DNA of 64,000 nt from Hyalella azteca (GCF_000764305.2 NW_025942288.1:558001-622000), one strand, 5' to 3'; counted from the first letter of the stretch, positions 23,384 to 37,500 are shown. Translations and numbers: made by a program. Notes: a model not told the origin generated them from the sequence alone.

Positions 23384-26300
23384 GTGCGTACCTTTTGTCG
23401 AGTTTTGTCGAGGTTACCGTTATGCTCACGCTTTCGGCTGAGGAAAATTAACACCAGGTTCTGGAATTCTGGAGTTGAGGTTTACACCTGCCTTCCTCCT
23501 AGACTTCAAAGCGAAGCTAATGTCATAATTTTCATCCTTATTTTCGATGACAATAACTCGTTATAAATCAATAATGACTGCATTTTTCCGGAAAAACAAT
23601 TGAATGGAAATTGGAAGTGTAGGATGTTTTGAACTAAGGTTTAATATCTTCATACAGTGCTTTGATTCTTCTCATCTCAGAACTGCCGTTCATTTTAAAT
23701 AGTTTTATTATAACATTCACATTATTATCTACCTGCATGCATTTGAAAATAATGATCGAAAAAGGTTCGAGAATCATGGTCTTAGAATCTATTTGCAGGT
23801 AAGATGCATACTGCGCTCGCCCTGTTGTTAGCTTAATTGCTGCTTTACGGCTCGTTAATTACCCTATACTGAGGGAGCTTTTTGAAGGTAATTTGGTCTA
23901 AAAATACTTTGACTCTTAGTGCATAGCTTAGACGATCGGAAAGGCTGAAATACGAAATCACAATGCTCGTGTATTAATTCTGTTAATAACATCAATACGC
24001 TATAAAAGTTTTATTCTCACTTAAAATTGAAGTGAAGTCAAACTTGAGGTATCTAGTGTAGTGAATTAAAGCCTCAATCCACAGCCGATGCTCAATAATT
24101 TCCAATGTTCGCTTGTCGACCTGAATTTTGTTTATTTAAACGGTTAGGCGTCCTTGCCTCACGATCTTTCATCGTGTCAGCTTTCACTGTCATGATAATT
24201 CCAAGAACTGCAATTTTCATTGTTCGAAAAGTTTATGTGATATGCCTGATGAATTTCAAGGTTTTAGTTTCATTTTTTTCCTAATTATTGTAAGGCTTTA
24301 CTTTTATTCGGCTTTGTTAACATGCGATGCAATGGCACTGCGTTCCATCGATGCCAACGTTGATTACTTTCTACCTGAAAAAAAAAATCACATTAAAATA
24401 CAAACATACATGAAATTTTGTGAATTTACCATTACACTTGAAGTTTAAATATCCTAAAATTTTAACCAGATGCAATTCTATAGAAAATTTTATTAAACCA
24501 TTTTGAAGAAAATTGCCGGGATAGATTTCGAATTAGCTATTATTCTGTAGATTAATCCCCTGAGATTGGTCTGTGCTCGCTTCTTGAGTTCGTGAGAATG
24601 GCTCATTCTTGTTTTTTAAATTATTTTATGATGCATTTTTATCATTTATTCCTCTGATGTACATCTACTTTTAACGTAACAGTGTATTAAATTCCGGAAA
24701 AAGGGATACAAAAATGTCGAATATTATCCTTGATACGTCATCTCATTAATACAGCACCACATCAGCAATTCTCTCGGTTTCAAAAACTACGAACATTGTG
24801 CACAACTTTTAGCAAGACGTTATCAATTGATTGGATTTTGATCAAATAAAAAAGCTAAGAAACATCCTGCGGCTATAACTCTTCTGTATCGCCGCCCAGA
24901 AAAATATCTGTATTGGACAAAAACCTGTCGGCGCATCCGGTGTTTACATACGTTGCCGAGAAGCTTCTTGTTTCTGCGGTCAGACTGCCTGCTGCACCAC
25001 CCCTGATGCCCCTGTCGTACTTTTTTTAACGTCTTCTTCATCTCTCTGTTCTTTCTGTTAATGCTTTCAAGTTTAAGTTCAAGACAGAAGTAATGTTGAG
25101 ATACTGTTGAAAAATGTTTCGATTAGGCAATTGCAACAAGATTACTGCAACTATCTACATTCAAGTACCATATATTTTATTTCATTTAAAATTGTTCATC
25201 GAAAAAGTTTTTGAGTTTCTCGAAGGTACTTCTGTCCTAAGCTTAACCTTCTAAATTAAATCAGTAAATTTTTATTCAAACCGCATTATTCTTCCCACTA
25301 TGCCGTCTGACTTGAGTTCATGATTTTTCACATAATATACGTTCTTATCAGTAACCAGTCGAACACTTAGAACTCACTGGAATCGATTATAAGTTTTTCA
25401 TGATAAAGAATATTTCACGACATATTTTTTTGCTTGGGAATTTAAACATGAACTTTAATTTTTTATCTGTGTAAGTTCAGAATTTTTAGGGTGATTTTGA
25501 TTCACTTCAACCGGCGTGAGCGCCCCCGGTTGTCACATTGTCATTATTATTTACGTTGCGGGCGAGTTTTGCTCCTTTCGTAAAGGTTCTTATTATTATA
25601 TTATGGGGCAAAAATTATATACGAGAGAGTTGACGCTTGCGTAGTAACCACCCATGGCGACGCGGCTGTGCAATTGCACCACAAAATGTGGCTAAGTTTT
25701 TTTCAAAATTCTCCTGGTGTTAGCGTTCTTGTGCAAGCTTGTCTTGGAGTATCATGCGAGATTTGTCCTTCAAAATTTTTTTTTCGGGTGTGTTCAAGTA
25801 TTTATCAGACTCTGCGCTACTTGCAGCTCTTATCATATTCTAGCCATCCGATTTTTCATGCAGAATAAGCGCGTCTACTTTTTTTTATCAAAATGCTTTT
25901 GGAAGGGGTATTATGGAAAAACGGATGTTTTTTCGCCACATTTTTTCAGTCCAGCCTAATTAAAGGTGTACAATTCGTCAGGGCTGAAGGCGAACGATTA
26001 CCGTTATGAAATATTCATTTCGACGTAGTTTTTTAGACACTTTATCTTTGCAGAAACAATATTTTACGAAGTCGTATTATTAAATTACCTACCACAAATC
26101 ATAAGATTGACCTGCATAAATCTTTTGGTTTCATTTATAATTTATATAGCTACAATATACATTGAGGGTATCATTTCTAAATTGAACATTCCATATCATG
26201 CAGGGAAAATATTTTTCAAGCCATCGATTAAAATTTAATCAGTCTACCATAGTTCGGTTCAGTTTTCTATGTTGCGCACGATCTCGTGGGTGTTATCAGC

Positions 26301-29300
26301 GTTTCGCTGGCGCAGCGCAGTTACCCTTGCTTTCTGCCTACGCGCGAGCACCTGCTGTTGTACCGCTTATGATTCTACCCTTTGCCTTGTATGGATGGTG
26401 AATCCTGTAGATAAAGCCACTTTTATGTTGTTTATCTTGAATTGTGTGGCTCTATATCTAAGTTATTGCCGAGTGCCAAAGGCCCAAAAATAAAGTACCA
26501 ATCTATTTATCTTTCGCTCGTAGTGATATCTCCCTCGACAGCTGTCAACGCTGAAACATTCAGGCAGATCCTAATAAGTTTTGGTTTTGTAGGCTAAGAC
26601 GACAGATGTACAGTAGTTACCGAGTAGATTTATCCGAATTAAAGCTGAAGTTCCTCGTAAAGTGGATGCAACGCGGATATTACGGCGCTTCAGCGACCGT
26701 GAAGTTGGTCTGTGGAATGCATTACAAAAATCGCGTGATGGATGCGTCGATTTCTGCTCGACCCCTGCAATTACCTTCTCCGTGTAAGCCTTGAACTGAT
26801 CGGATTGTTTCTTCTGTTCAGTCTATTAACAAGGAGTTAAACGTGGCAGCTGTTGAAACATCTGTTTCTTTCGACCTCCAAAAAATTCAATGATCTCTTC
26901 TGACGAAGATTAACATTGTACTGAAGAAACATCTTCCATGTACTAACATTTTTGTTCAGTTGTAATACAGGTTTTTGAGATTGAGCATCCATTTATTTTG
27001 CGTCTTTACAAGCGCTGGATATCAGTTGCACGTCAAATCACTTAGCGCTGCTCGAGCGGTATTTGAGCTTGGATCTCGTAGCTTCCATCCCACTAAGACA
27101 CATCAAGTCGCCGCGGTCTTGCGTGAGCGGTGTGCGCTCGAGTCTATAGCGTCCCACGCCGCTACGTCCGAGGCAATGCAAGGCTCGGGTGTGGGAGGCA
27201 ACCGGTGCAAACATGGTTGATTTTATTCCGTGGATGTCGCCTAGTGCACTCGCTTATAAGGCCGCACTTGATAAACCAGACACCAATGCCACCTGCCTTG
27301 CAGAATTTTTACTCCCGTTCAGGTTCATGGCTTACCTTTTAGCTAGTGTTTATCGTACTTCGTTTTCTTTTTTTTGTCACGTGCCATGTTGTGCGTTTCG
27401 CCTTCATCTCACCGCGTCTTCTGTGACTTCATAAGGAACTGTTATTCGAATCTGGCCTTGTAGCTGCTTCGTTTGTTGCCATTTTCAGAATTTATTGTTC
27501 GGTGGCAGCTCTCATTATTCATAATTCACACGTTTTGGTAAACACCCTTCTTGTGATTAGCGCCTTGTTTATTAAACTTGTTGTTTCTTTGCCCGCAACT
27601 ATGGATCGTTATTGAAACGAGCCTCCCGTCTGTTATCACTTGGAAAAAAATATGATAACCGTTTTTTTTTACTGTTGGTTTTGCATAATGCAAGAAATTT
27701 CATTTTTTAATTAAATTCGACAGACCTTTCCCCTTATCTGCATATATGCGAGTTACTAGATTACCAAACCATACAAATAAACTGCTGCTCTTCTCTTTAA
27801 GTCTGCTACCCACGAGGCCAATGAACATAAAGCTTGGTTACGAAGGTCAGGTCATGACTACATCAACCCTGACTCAGCTGAGATGCGTGGTACTCTGCAG
27901 TGCGACGCTCACGGCATTTGTTCGTCAGCAGCATTTCCTCTCGCGCTCACCGCATTCATGCATGAAATTTACTACCAAACAAGGAGTCACTTCGTTGTTT
28001 GGTGCCTTCCCTCGGGATCTTTAATTCTGTTAGTTTTTTTTCTGTGACTTTCAGATATGACATTGAAGAAAAAACTATTAATTAGTTGAATGTGACTGTT
28101 GCTCTGCAAGGATTCTTAACCTTATTTCACTATTTTTTCTTGTTGTTTCGATGCCCTTTTAGCTGAAGTTTTCTCTAAAATTATCATTAATATTTGTCGA
28201 ATTCCAATGCTTGGAAGACGTATTAAATTGACTATTTTATGACAATGTGCATTGTTCTAGTGAAGTTGGGCATTTTTTTGTACCCAACGGTAATGCATAT
28301 TTGGAGATTAGAAGCGACTTCAAATGCCTCGCCCATTGTATGTAGATTACTTAACCTTACGCCCTCTTGTGCTCGTGGCTTTAACTCGTCCGAATACGCT
28401 ACATTATTTCATGCTAAATATTTCGTGCTCTTATCTTTTATCTTGAAAATAAATTACAGCATTTCGTTCCCCAAATGTTTTGCAGTGAACGACTTGAGGC
28501 TTGGTTCTTTTTGTTGAAAAAAGCATATTATTATCGTTGAACTTGTAACAGAACGTCCTTGATCAAGAAACTAGAAAACGGAAGTTACTTGGAAAATAGT
28601 TGCCAAAGGCTCCTCCACCTTTTTCCTCTCTAAATCAATTGAGTTCACAAGAGAGCTTGCTTTGACTGTATACAAGCCGTGCGAGTTCTTCAATTGGCAC
28701 TAGCACAGGAGCTCTAGGGGAAATAGTCATCTGTGTCTTTAAAGATGGCCAGTGTAGAGCCTCGATTTATTATCTTATTATTCTTTGATTATTTTTCGAT
28801 GAATATTCACCTAACAAGAATTTAACCTATGTTTGAATATTGATTTTCTAGGCAAGGGTAGTTTTATTTACCCTAATGTATTCATCTGTTATTCCTTGAA
28901 TAATATAAATCACTTTAGGCTTCTATTATTCTAGACTTCTCCCTTTATTGCTTTAGCCTCAAAATTTACGCTTTGAAATTAAAAACATGATAAACGAATA
29001 TTCTTAACGCGATTTTGTTATTTTTGAAATTCATCAACTGATTTCTGTTTATATTTTCCGCGTTAATTTGTTATTCTTCTATAATATACTAACTAACGAT
29101 TCGTGCTTCCATGAGCAAACGATTGGCAAAATCTTATGAAATTTGCTAAATCTTGCACCGGGTTTCTTGAAATGTTCTTGAAATATCGTTTCAGCCACCA
29201 ACCTAATAACATCACACTGCATGGGTGTCTTGAGACGGTTCACATTATTTTCATATCCGCAAAGCGACAATGGATGCGGAATTAATCAAAATAGCCGAAA

Positions 29301-32300
29301 TATTTTCTCTGTTCTCCCAAGTCTCAGCTTTAAGTAGTTGTAATCTCGAGCATCCTAACATATAATTGTATTCGAGATACCAATTAAAATAAAGCAAGTC
29401 GGTCATAAGCACAATCGGTGCTGGTGTCACCCACGCGTCGAGGGAGAATTCCTACGTCGGCGTTACTGCTCGCCTCTGCAACTCGCCCACTGACACGCCT
29501 CAGTCCTGCTGTTGTTGTGTGCCTGATCCTCATGCTCTTACCTCTGCGCCTGGAATTGATTGTTTCATTATTGTTGTGGTGTTTAGGCTTACGTGATATA
29601 GATGGATTTCTTGTACGATTACTAGCATGCATTCTCCTGAGAAATATTAGCGTCCATGCTCCCACGTTTATGATTGGATTTAATGTTATTATTTTAGTTT
29701 TGCTTTTCAAGTTCAAAATCATACTTTTGCGAGGCCCATACATAACTTCTCAATTTTAAGACTTCAAGAGTTTGCTCACTCTTCTAGTATATTTTTTTTA
29801 GTTTTAATTGCGTTTCTCAACCGGCTATCTACGCGATTGTGTGTAATTTTTTATATGAAATACCCACGGTAGTTCTACTATGATCGTCATCTCCTATTTC
29901 GTCACTTGCTTTACAGTATTATTCGATAAATTTGATCAGATTTACCTTTTTTATCATTGTTATGCGAAATTATCGTGAAACACAGTGATTCGTTGTTTCT
30001 TTATTTTCTTGTAGGTAGTGAAGTGTTAATGTTTCTAAATGAGAGAGGAGATGAGAGTCACTCCCTCAAGTTAGGCTTCACAGAACCGAATTAGCGAGGC
30101 CATCACACCTTACGTGACTTGTTTGCCAGCTTTTATTGCAGCATCTCTCTGAAGCCTTCTGACTATTATCAGATTTTAATGCCTTAAATATCTTAATTTA
30201 TCTTAGGCTGAGCGCTCACATCAAATGTCACCGTCTTGCTTTCTATGCGATAACTACCTGCCTGCGCGCTAGCGCTCAATTAGTTTTTGAACTATAGAAT
30301 TTTCGGCTCAAAATATTGCGTTACGAATTAACCTTGACCGACTACGTAATGCTTTAGTGTTTAGGGAAGGCCGGTTCGCTAAAACGCCGCCAATCATGTA
30401 GTTTATCTAGATTTATAATTAATTTACAACCTTTTCCGTGCTGGACCTTACCTCGGTTGTATGTCAAGCAAAAGAGCTAAATGCTTCATTGAAAGATTGA
30501 TCAAATTTTAAGGTGCATGTGATGTTCTCTGAACGATGATAATATTAGTGGAAATTATTCCTCATAAAATTTTTCAACACTAGTGTCTGCGTAAAGTAGT
30601 GACGTGCTTTTAATTTTCAGTCGCGTGAATATTCTCGACCACATTTCCCGTGCACAAAGCTTCACATTGTGTGTCCATACTATATGTTCCATGCGACCTT
30701 TGTTATAGCGCCAGACGCGACCGTGCGTAACAATGCACCTGTTCCAAACTTATAGCGCTTCTAAATGACGGCTTTCACGAACGGCTGAGACTTCAATCAC
30801 GTTATTTCTTCCATTTCGTTCAGTCTATTTTTAAGTTTATTGCCATTTAACTTTTTTATTAATATCCATTATCTAAATATTTACTTGTTACAATCCGACT
30901 GTGTTGACTGTCATCACAGTCACAGCGCTCGCAGCAGCAAGGCCGCGCTCTCTTCGTTTAATCTGGCGATCAGGAGAGTGCGAGTAGACTGGCTGCCCCA
31001 CATGCCCATTACTCTCGCTTCTTGATGGCCCTCTGTTTCAAAGCCACCTTTTATTTATTCATTATTCTGTTGTTTATTCATTCACCAACCTTCGTTGGGA
31101 GGTGAGATGAATAAATTTTGCTTCCTGATGCTAATGAGATTATTTACTACTTACGTCATTTATATGAGACAGGCCTTTCGCAGTTTCAAAATTTCTATCC
31201 ACTTTTATAATTTTTTTTGGATTTTTTATTTCATAGTCGTATTTTAGCGTATCTATGCGCTCGAAAAGCTAGGATTTTATCTTATTGTAAAACCGTTTCA
31301 GCAAAAGAACACTGACCCTCATCTTAGAAATTATGCCAGAAATCATCTTAGTTCTGAGTTCAAGTTCAGAAAAAGTTGCCTCTAAAAATTGCACCCACAA
31401 ATCGGAATATGACCATAATTAATAATTAACTCACGAGTTAGTGATTCAACTATTAATATATTTCATTGGGTGATGTTAGTATTGTGAAGCGGGTAGTGTA
31501 ATACGTAATAAAAACTTCGATGTGCTGGTATAAGCACATGCTCAAATCGTACTGCCAGCTTTGATTCAGAATTAATTTTAAAAATGTATGGAGTGAAATG
31601 ACATCGTCCGCTGCGAGCTGCCTTGCAGTGCCGACTGCTGAGGTGACTGCGACGCTCAATGAGTAGTGATCTCTGCCGCTGTCACAACTAATTTATTTCT
31701 TCCCTATGCCATTGTATATTCGTTTATTCTTATGATTCTCCTTTATGTAAATGCGTTCTGGGTCTTGAGAGTTAATTTTTGTGCAAAATATGTGTTGTTT
31801 TACTGGAAAAGTTGATGAAATCATAGCTTTGATGAAAAATTTATTTTGTGTTTTTTCCATTGGAACTTTAAAAAAACTCTCTATCGGTTACTTGTTGAAA
31901 TAATGGAGCAAATTATTTTTAAATAGTTCGTAATGTTCTATGAATTCATTTTTTTACGAACGGCAAGGTTGAGAAATGGTGCTTAGGAGTAGTTTGACTT
32001 TTCTTATATAGGTATTTCTCAAGATATCATCCCATCAGTCATATATCAATCATTTGCATTACCTTTCTGTTAAGCCTGGGTTATATTGTATATAATTTTT
32101 TTGTGGCCTCTAATCTTTTCAAGACTTTTGTTATCAAAGAGAATTTTTCGATGATACATAGATGGTGATGTAGATCGCGATTCTCTGAGGCTACGTGTAG
32201 AGTGTGACTGACGTTCAGTATTAATGTGCTGAGAGCTTCGAAGTTCTTCACGTACAGTAAATAATTATTACGTAAATTCCGTTCTGTTTTGCCGCGCACG

Positions 32301-32835
32301 CTTCGAGCGCACGTCCGGCGCGTTGTCATTTGATTGCTAATGAAAAGTTGCAGATTCCAGGAGAGTCTGGCAACTTACCTGAGAATTACAACAAGTGGGC
32401 GGAACTATCCGCTTGTGCGAGCTGCAAACCTCCGAAACAGCTGCTGTAATTCAGGCTTCTCCCTGTGGTTTTGATTTTGACACCAGTTTATCATAATAAT
32501 GATTACGATACTTCGACGTGGACTTATTGCAGTCATTTTCTAATAATGGAATAAGTACAATGAAAAGTCGATGTCTACTGTGTGTTGCATGTGGGTGTGC
32601 GTGGAGGCCGATGAAGCCATTCTGAGGTTGGTTGCGTCTCGCCCAGGTGTGCTGCGACTCGTCAGTGTCGCTGCCGAGCTTACTGCGGTAACACGAACTT
32701 GCTCTGCGCTCTCGATCATACAGCGTAACCCATTGTTGCGACGAATATATTTCCTGAAGTGCCATGTGTTAAGTGTCATATAAAGCTCTACATAGTTTTC
32801 CCCCTTGCTAGTGAAGTCTTCGGTGCTCAGCGATA
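23384..32835 (+). other. First part of the long CH1-CH2 intron
   Basis: AT-rich sequence before the internal first exon. An AG|GT pair (tatttgcag|gtaaga) at 23808/23809 is a weak recursive-splice candidate. Patches of higher GC near 26270-26400, 27050-27230 and 29420-29560 contain unrelated open frames on both strands without homology or splice context. I see no supported nested gene. Confidence 0.65.
32779..32785 (+). promoter_or_regulatory. TATA-like box for the internal promoter (tentative)
   Basis: TATAAAG lies 51 nt upstream of the ATG at 32836. Transcription starting about 30 nt downstream would leave a very short 5' leader. The run before the ATG (ttttcccccttgctag... gtgctcag) could instead be a splice acceptor for an upstream leader exon. 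Motif only. Confidence 0.25.
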
Positions 32836-33204
32836 ATGTATCGCTTCACCAAGAGCGGTGGTCCGTTAGGTCGGCTGTTCATGTCTGGCAACAGACACGA
32901 TACAGACCCAGGCCGGAACAGTGAAGGAGAGGATTCGGATCTACGTCAGGTGTTGACGCACCGGCGTTTGACGACTGAAACAAATGCCAGTGGTGAAGAT
33001 AGCTCCCGTGTAGAACGCCGAGGTAAAGTGAAGAGTGTCACTACAAGGGTTGTGAAAAAGACGACCACCGTAACCCGTGGTGAACAACGGATGGTTGCGG
33101 AAGGAGTCTTGAAGACTTCCGAATGTCATGAAGATTATATCAACGACGTCAGTACTCAGAAAGGATGGCACCCGCAACCCATCAAACGGGCCAAAATGCA
33201 AGCG
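32836..33204 (+). CDS. shot: Alternative first coding exon of a CH1-less (CH2-only) isoform
   Basis: An ATG opens a 123-codon frame ending at a strong donor, GCG|GTACGT (33205), in phase 0. That matches the phase-0 acceptor of the CH2 exon at 46885. The peptide starts MYRFTKSGGPLGRLF, is rich in charged residues, and has a Lys/Thr segment VKSVTTRVVKKTTTVTRGEQ around residues 63-82, ending QPIKRAKMQA. Splicing to CH2 would make a protein with a unique N-terminus and no CH1. Drosophila shot is known to produce such an isoform (Shot-C type), which binds actin poorly. Its place between the CH1 and CH2 exons fits an internal promoter. I do not recognise the peptide itself. Base use is less GC-rich than the core exons, as is common for fast-evolving N-termini. 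Confidence 0.8.
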
Positions 33205-35545
33205 GTACGTTCGAATAAATTAATGCATATTGCAGTATCTCTGGGCGTAGAATTTGGTCGACTCAGAGGTGTTCAGTAATGCGACAACTTGGCATTATTA
33301 TGCAATTGTAAAAATATATACATGGTATTTTTGTTAGAAGGTGATATAGCCATATTTTAAATTTAAAAGATACTTAATTTTCATTTAGAATCTTGTGATT
33401 TACATTCCTGCCAAGTATGATCAACAAATGAAACCTCGTCAAAGTTTGCAGTCGAAAATATAAGCTGATATTTTAATCCTACTTGTTTGACGTACAATTG
33501 TAGCACGAATATTCGATAATTACTCTTGTCTTGCATTTTCTGTGCTTTTCTTCAACTATCAACGATTTAGAGATTAGCAAACGGCTTTCATTTTTTTTGC
33601 ACGGCTCATTCGCACCAAGATCACGTACAGGTTGAGCTGCCGAGATTTACTCTCGTTCCTAATGCGGTGTCATGTTGCTGGGCCGCTGGTGCTCTGTGTT
33701 CCTTACTGAGCGTCTCGGGTGCCATCACCGCCCACTATATCGCCCACACTTACTGCGCTTCTGAACCACAATCAATTGCTTCTAAGAATACGATTTGCTT
33801 TTGCGGGCTCGGTAAAAGCCAGACAAACAATTGTTTCAGTTGTGTAAATTATAACAATTTTGAATATATCTTGTGATCGATTTGATATTGAAGAAGCTTG
33901 CCTTGTGGCAGACCCAGATTATAAGGTCGATTATAAGACATTACTTGAAACCAGCGGAATTACGGTAAATCCCGGTACGCTTCGCTTTCCAGTCGAATGT
34001 TTGAAATTGCATTAAAAATCAAAACTCATTTTGTCGGTTTTATAATAAATTCTTCCTACCTTTAACAGCCATATCTAGTTATTAAGTTATTAGTCATCAT
34101 GACGTTTCGTTAACATCACTCAAACTGCCACCGCATTAACTCACTCGATTGTGTGGCATCGGCGCTTGAGATGATGCGATGATGAAGGCTGCTTGTTATC
34201 ACAAACGTCACTTGATGAGGTGCGTCGTCGCCCACGTCATCATGATGCAGCGCCCACGCCTGCCAATATCGCCTACGCTGTAAACCCTCTCCTTATTTGG
34301 GCATCCCTGAGTACATTGAGAGCCGCAGCTCTTGGTCGTACGCACCGCCTCTGCAGGACCTTGTTCAGGATCGCTGGCTTGTGTCTGGAGTAAAGCGGCA
34401 TAAATGAAATAGAAAGTGTGCTAAGGACATCGGCTATTCTGATTAAAGTTCACGAAATGAAGTAATTCCGTATTTGGTAAATTCCGAGAAAAGTTTGTTT
34501 CAGGTTGCTGGCGGGCACCTGCACGCCATAGATACATATCCCTTTAAATATATTGAATTTGTTTGTATTGTTCTAAAAAGTTCTAAATAAATCCTATGAA
34601 AATTTACCGTGTATCTGTTAATTTAGAAATTTTATTGTTTAAAATCAAATCGAGAAGTAATTTTTCTCGTACTCTCGCTGTAACTAGAAATCTTGCTGTT
34701 GAAGGAAGCGTTGAATTTCTGATTAAGCAATAATTTTTCGCCCTCATCTTCCTTTTTCTCTTGCACAATCATCCCCACAACATAGCGACAGTCTCGGAAA
34801 ACTATGATATATATTTTTACTTGAGCTTCACCATAGTGGAGAGTTGCTGTGAAGTGACGCCCACTGAGCTCGCCGTGCAGGGTGACCTCGACGCCCACTG
34901 AGACGCTCGGTCTCCAGCCCTCGATCAGGAGTACCAGGCGCTAGCCTGGTGATCTGATTTAAAATAATCATGATCATGATTTATTATCATGATTTAAAAT
35001 TCTCGAGATGAAATGAACATGCAATAATTTATTTGCACATTTAACTTGTAAATGGCGTTCTCTGCTTACAATTGATATCTTGACTCGTTCAATTTTTTCA
35101 TTATCATATCGACACACTGCGTAATTTTAACTATTAATTATAATCTCTTCTCGATTCTTCATCAGCACATGAACAAATGGCCCAGCGTTTGCGAAGATGG
35201 CTCATTAATTTATCAGATTAATATAATTGAAAGTATGATCGTTATATTATGAATAAAATTGAAGTATAAAACAATGACCAATTGATGTCATCGCTCAATG
35301 AGATTATTAAATGATCGTCTGCTGTCTCACACTATTATAACATTCATAGTGCTGCGACTTCGGGCTCAACGCCTTCAAATGAAGAGGACTTTTTCTACTA
35401 TTTTTTTGCTAACTTCCATTCCTAAATTCAATGTACCCATTATTTGGTTCCTATATATTTACTATGCGTTTGAAAATCCACTTGCCATCATCTTGACTTA
35501 CGATAGATAATCACTCCTACGTCGATGTGTCGATAAGGGCTACAA

Positions 35546-35710
35546 ATTATCTGCGTAAATATTCTAATTATAAAATATCGTAATATTATCTGAGTAAATA
35601 TAATTCTAATTATAATATATCGCAAGATTATCTGGATAAATATCATTCTAATTATAAAATATCGTAATATTATCTGGGTAAATATCATTCTAATAATAAA
35701 ATATCGTAAT
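35546..35710. repeat. About 45-bp AT-rich tandem repeat, nearly four copies
   Basis: The unit ttatctg(g/a)(g/a)taaatat plus cattctaattataaaatatcgtaa recurs about every 45-46 bp with small changes. The reverse strand stays open by chance across the array, giving a repetitive ILRYFIIRMIFTQ-like peptide that I do not regard as a gene. Confidence 0.9.
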
Positions 35711-35768
35711 GCCATCGACCTTGCCGAGTTCGTCTACTTCGTTCGTGGCTTTCCCTTTCATCTGGCAG

Positions 35769-35834
35769 GTGTCGCCCGGCAGCTCCTTGAGCCCTCAGCT
35801 GCCGTCTGTCCAACATTCCTACGCCAGAGAACAT
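35769..35834 (+). CDS. Possible 66-nt cassette exon in the CH1-CH2 linker
   Basis: A strong acceptor (ggctttccctttcatctggcag) ends at 35768, followed by a GC-rich, stop-free 66 nt in phase 0. The peptide begins VSPGSSLSPQLPSVQ and ends YAREH. The donor, CAT|GTAGGG at 35835, is weak. If used, a Ser/Pro-rich 22-residue insert would fall between the CH1 end (LYFQ) and the CH2 start (ISDIM), or after the alternative first exon. No homologue is known to me. Chance is a real alternative. Confidence 0.3.
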
Positions 35835-37438
35835 GTAGGGACCTGCACGAACTTCAATATATTCCTTAAGATATACTTGTTATTTGAGCTTAAAACATCT
35901 GGATGACCTTAGATATCGTAGTCTTTGATCTTTGGTAATAACTCAACGAGAAGCTTTTGATGTAGTCGCATGCGAGCTTATAAACTTTGCTTGAGCTTAA
36001 AACTCAATCATGAAGATGAAAGCAATTAATACATTAGCTTCTAGTAAAATGAATGTAATAAATGAAATAAAAATATTTTTTATTCTAACGTGTTATCCTA
36101 CAATCATTCGCATTAGAAGAAGAAAATTCGATTCATCCAGTAATTTTTAAACAATTAGAAGCTTGATTTTGCATTCGAAGTTCCTACGCCCAGTGTATTT
36201 ATTAACGTGTACATCTAAGTCTTTGGCGCCCGAAAAGAAAAATATGCGCCAAATCAACTTCTTTCGTGAGAGTTGCCACGAATGAGTAACTTGGCGAGAA
36301 CGTTGCTTAGATTTGAAGTTGATCTTGTATGCGATTTGGAGTCGGCGAATGGCAAAGAATGTTTTCTGCGATGCTTTGTTGAAGCCCAACTGTTCCCTTC
36401 TGCTTCCAACACACGTGCGCGCTAGTGTAAAGGTCAATATTATTTGTTGCTTGCTTTTGGTGTTAATTAACATTTATTATCTTCTAAGTAGGAGACTATT
36501 TTCGTTTATTTGTTACAAGAATTTATGGGGCTGATGAATTATAATGAGAAGATAATTTTCACTGGAATATTTTTATTAATCCGAGTAAATATAAAAGTCT
36601 GCGGAGACCGTTTCTTTATTCCTAATAAATTTATCTCGTACTCCAATCATCCTCCCACTTTTGACAGCATTACTTATTGAAAATGACCTAATCACGCATC
36701 CACCTGAATACTTATCCCTTTCTTGTTTCTTGACCCTGCCGCGAATAGGAAGATTTGGTCTGGTGCACTTGCAGCACATTTCTTTCATGAGGCTTCTTGC
36801 CCTATCTGCATTACTGTTCTTATTAGACCAAGTATTAGGCAATGCGGCGACTACGTAGGGTTGCGTTCCTCTATTTGATTGCCCCCGTTACGCTCTTACG
36901 TAACGTTGTTACCTGTGAAACTATTCTCAATGGACGGCCTCATGTGCAGAAAAAGGGAAACTTGTTCTTATATAATGAATGCAGTTTCATTATATAGCGC
37001 GAACACAAATGGATGTTATACGTATTGGTGAGTTAAATACACGAAAGTAATTAGTAATTATCACACTAAGGACTAATGGATACAAATAGTTAAAAAAATA
37101 TTTATTATTATTGATTTATTTGTAATTCGTTGGTCAGTAAACGATTAAACCAGATAGCGTGACATGTGTCTGTTCATAAAGACTATACGAGTTTAGCTGA
37201 TCCACCAGGTGTGCACGTTAGAGGAACAGGTGCAGGCTAGTGTCCACCTTATAGGATGGTATAAGCAAGTGAAAGCAAGGTCGCACTCCTCTCAAACGTC
37301 TACTCTTTAACGCCTTGCCTACAGTCATCTTAGGCCTGATTTATTATGCTACCTCAATGCCAGCTGATACAGCTCGCCGTACCCGAGAACCTGCTTCCTT
37401 GTTCCGTGTCATAATGATTGTTATCTTCTTTCGTGCTC

Positions 37439-37500
37439 TTATAATATTATATATTATACTATAATATTATTAATATATTATATTATCTTTTTATAATATT
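37439..37500. repeat. AT-only palindromic run
   Basis: Overlapping ataatatta/taatattat words make a self-complementary stretch with little other sequence. Simple low-complexity DNA. Confidence 0.75.

Noticed and set aside
29384..29759. Overlapping open frames of more than 110 codons on both strands.
   Set aside because: Hydrophobic or basic peptides without recognisable domains, no splice context, and mutual overlap; most likely chance in a slightly GC-richer patch.
35488..35715. Minus-strand frame with a repeated ILRYFIIRMIFTQ-like peptide.
   Set aside because: Produced by the 45-bp AT-rich tandem repeat, not by a gene.
36998..37027. 30-nt stop-free phase-0 segment before GTGAGT, reading REHKWMLYVL.
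   Set aside because: The acceptor (cattatatag) lacks a good pyrimidine tract and there is no GC rise or homology.
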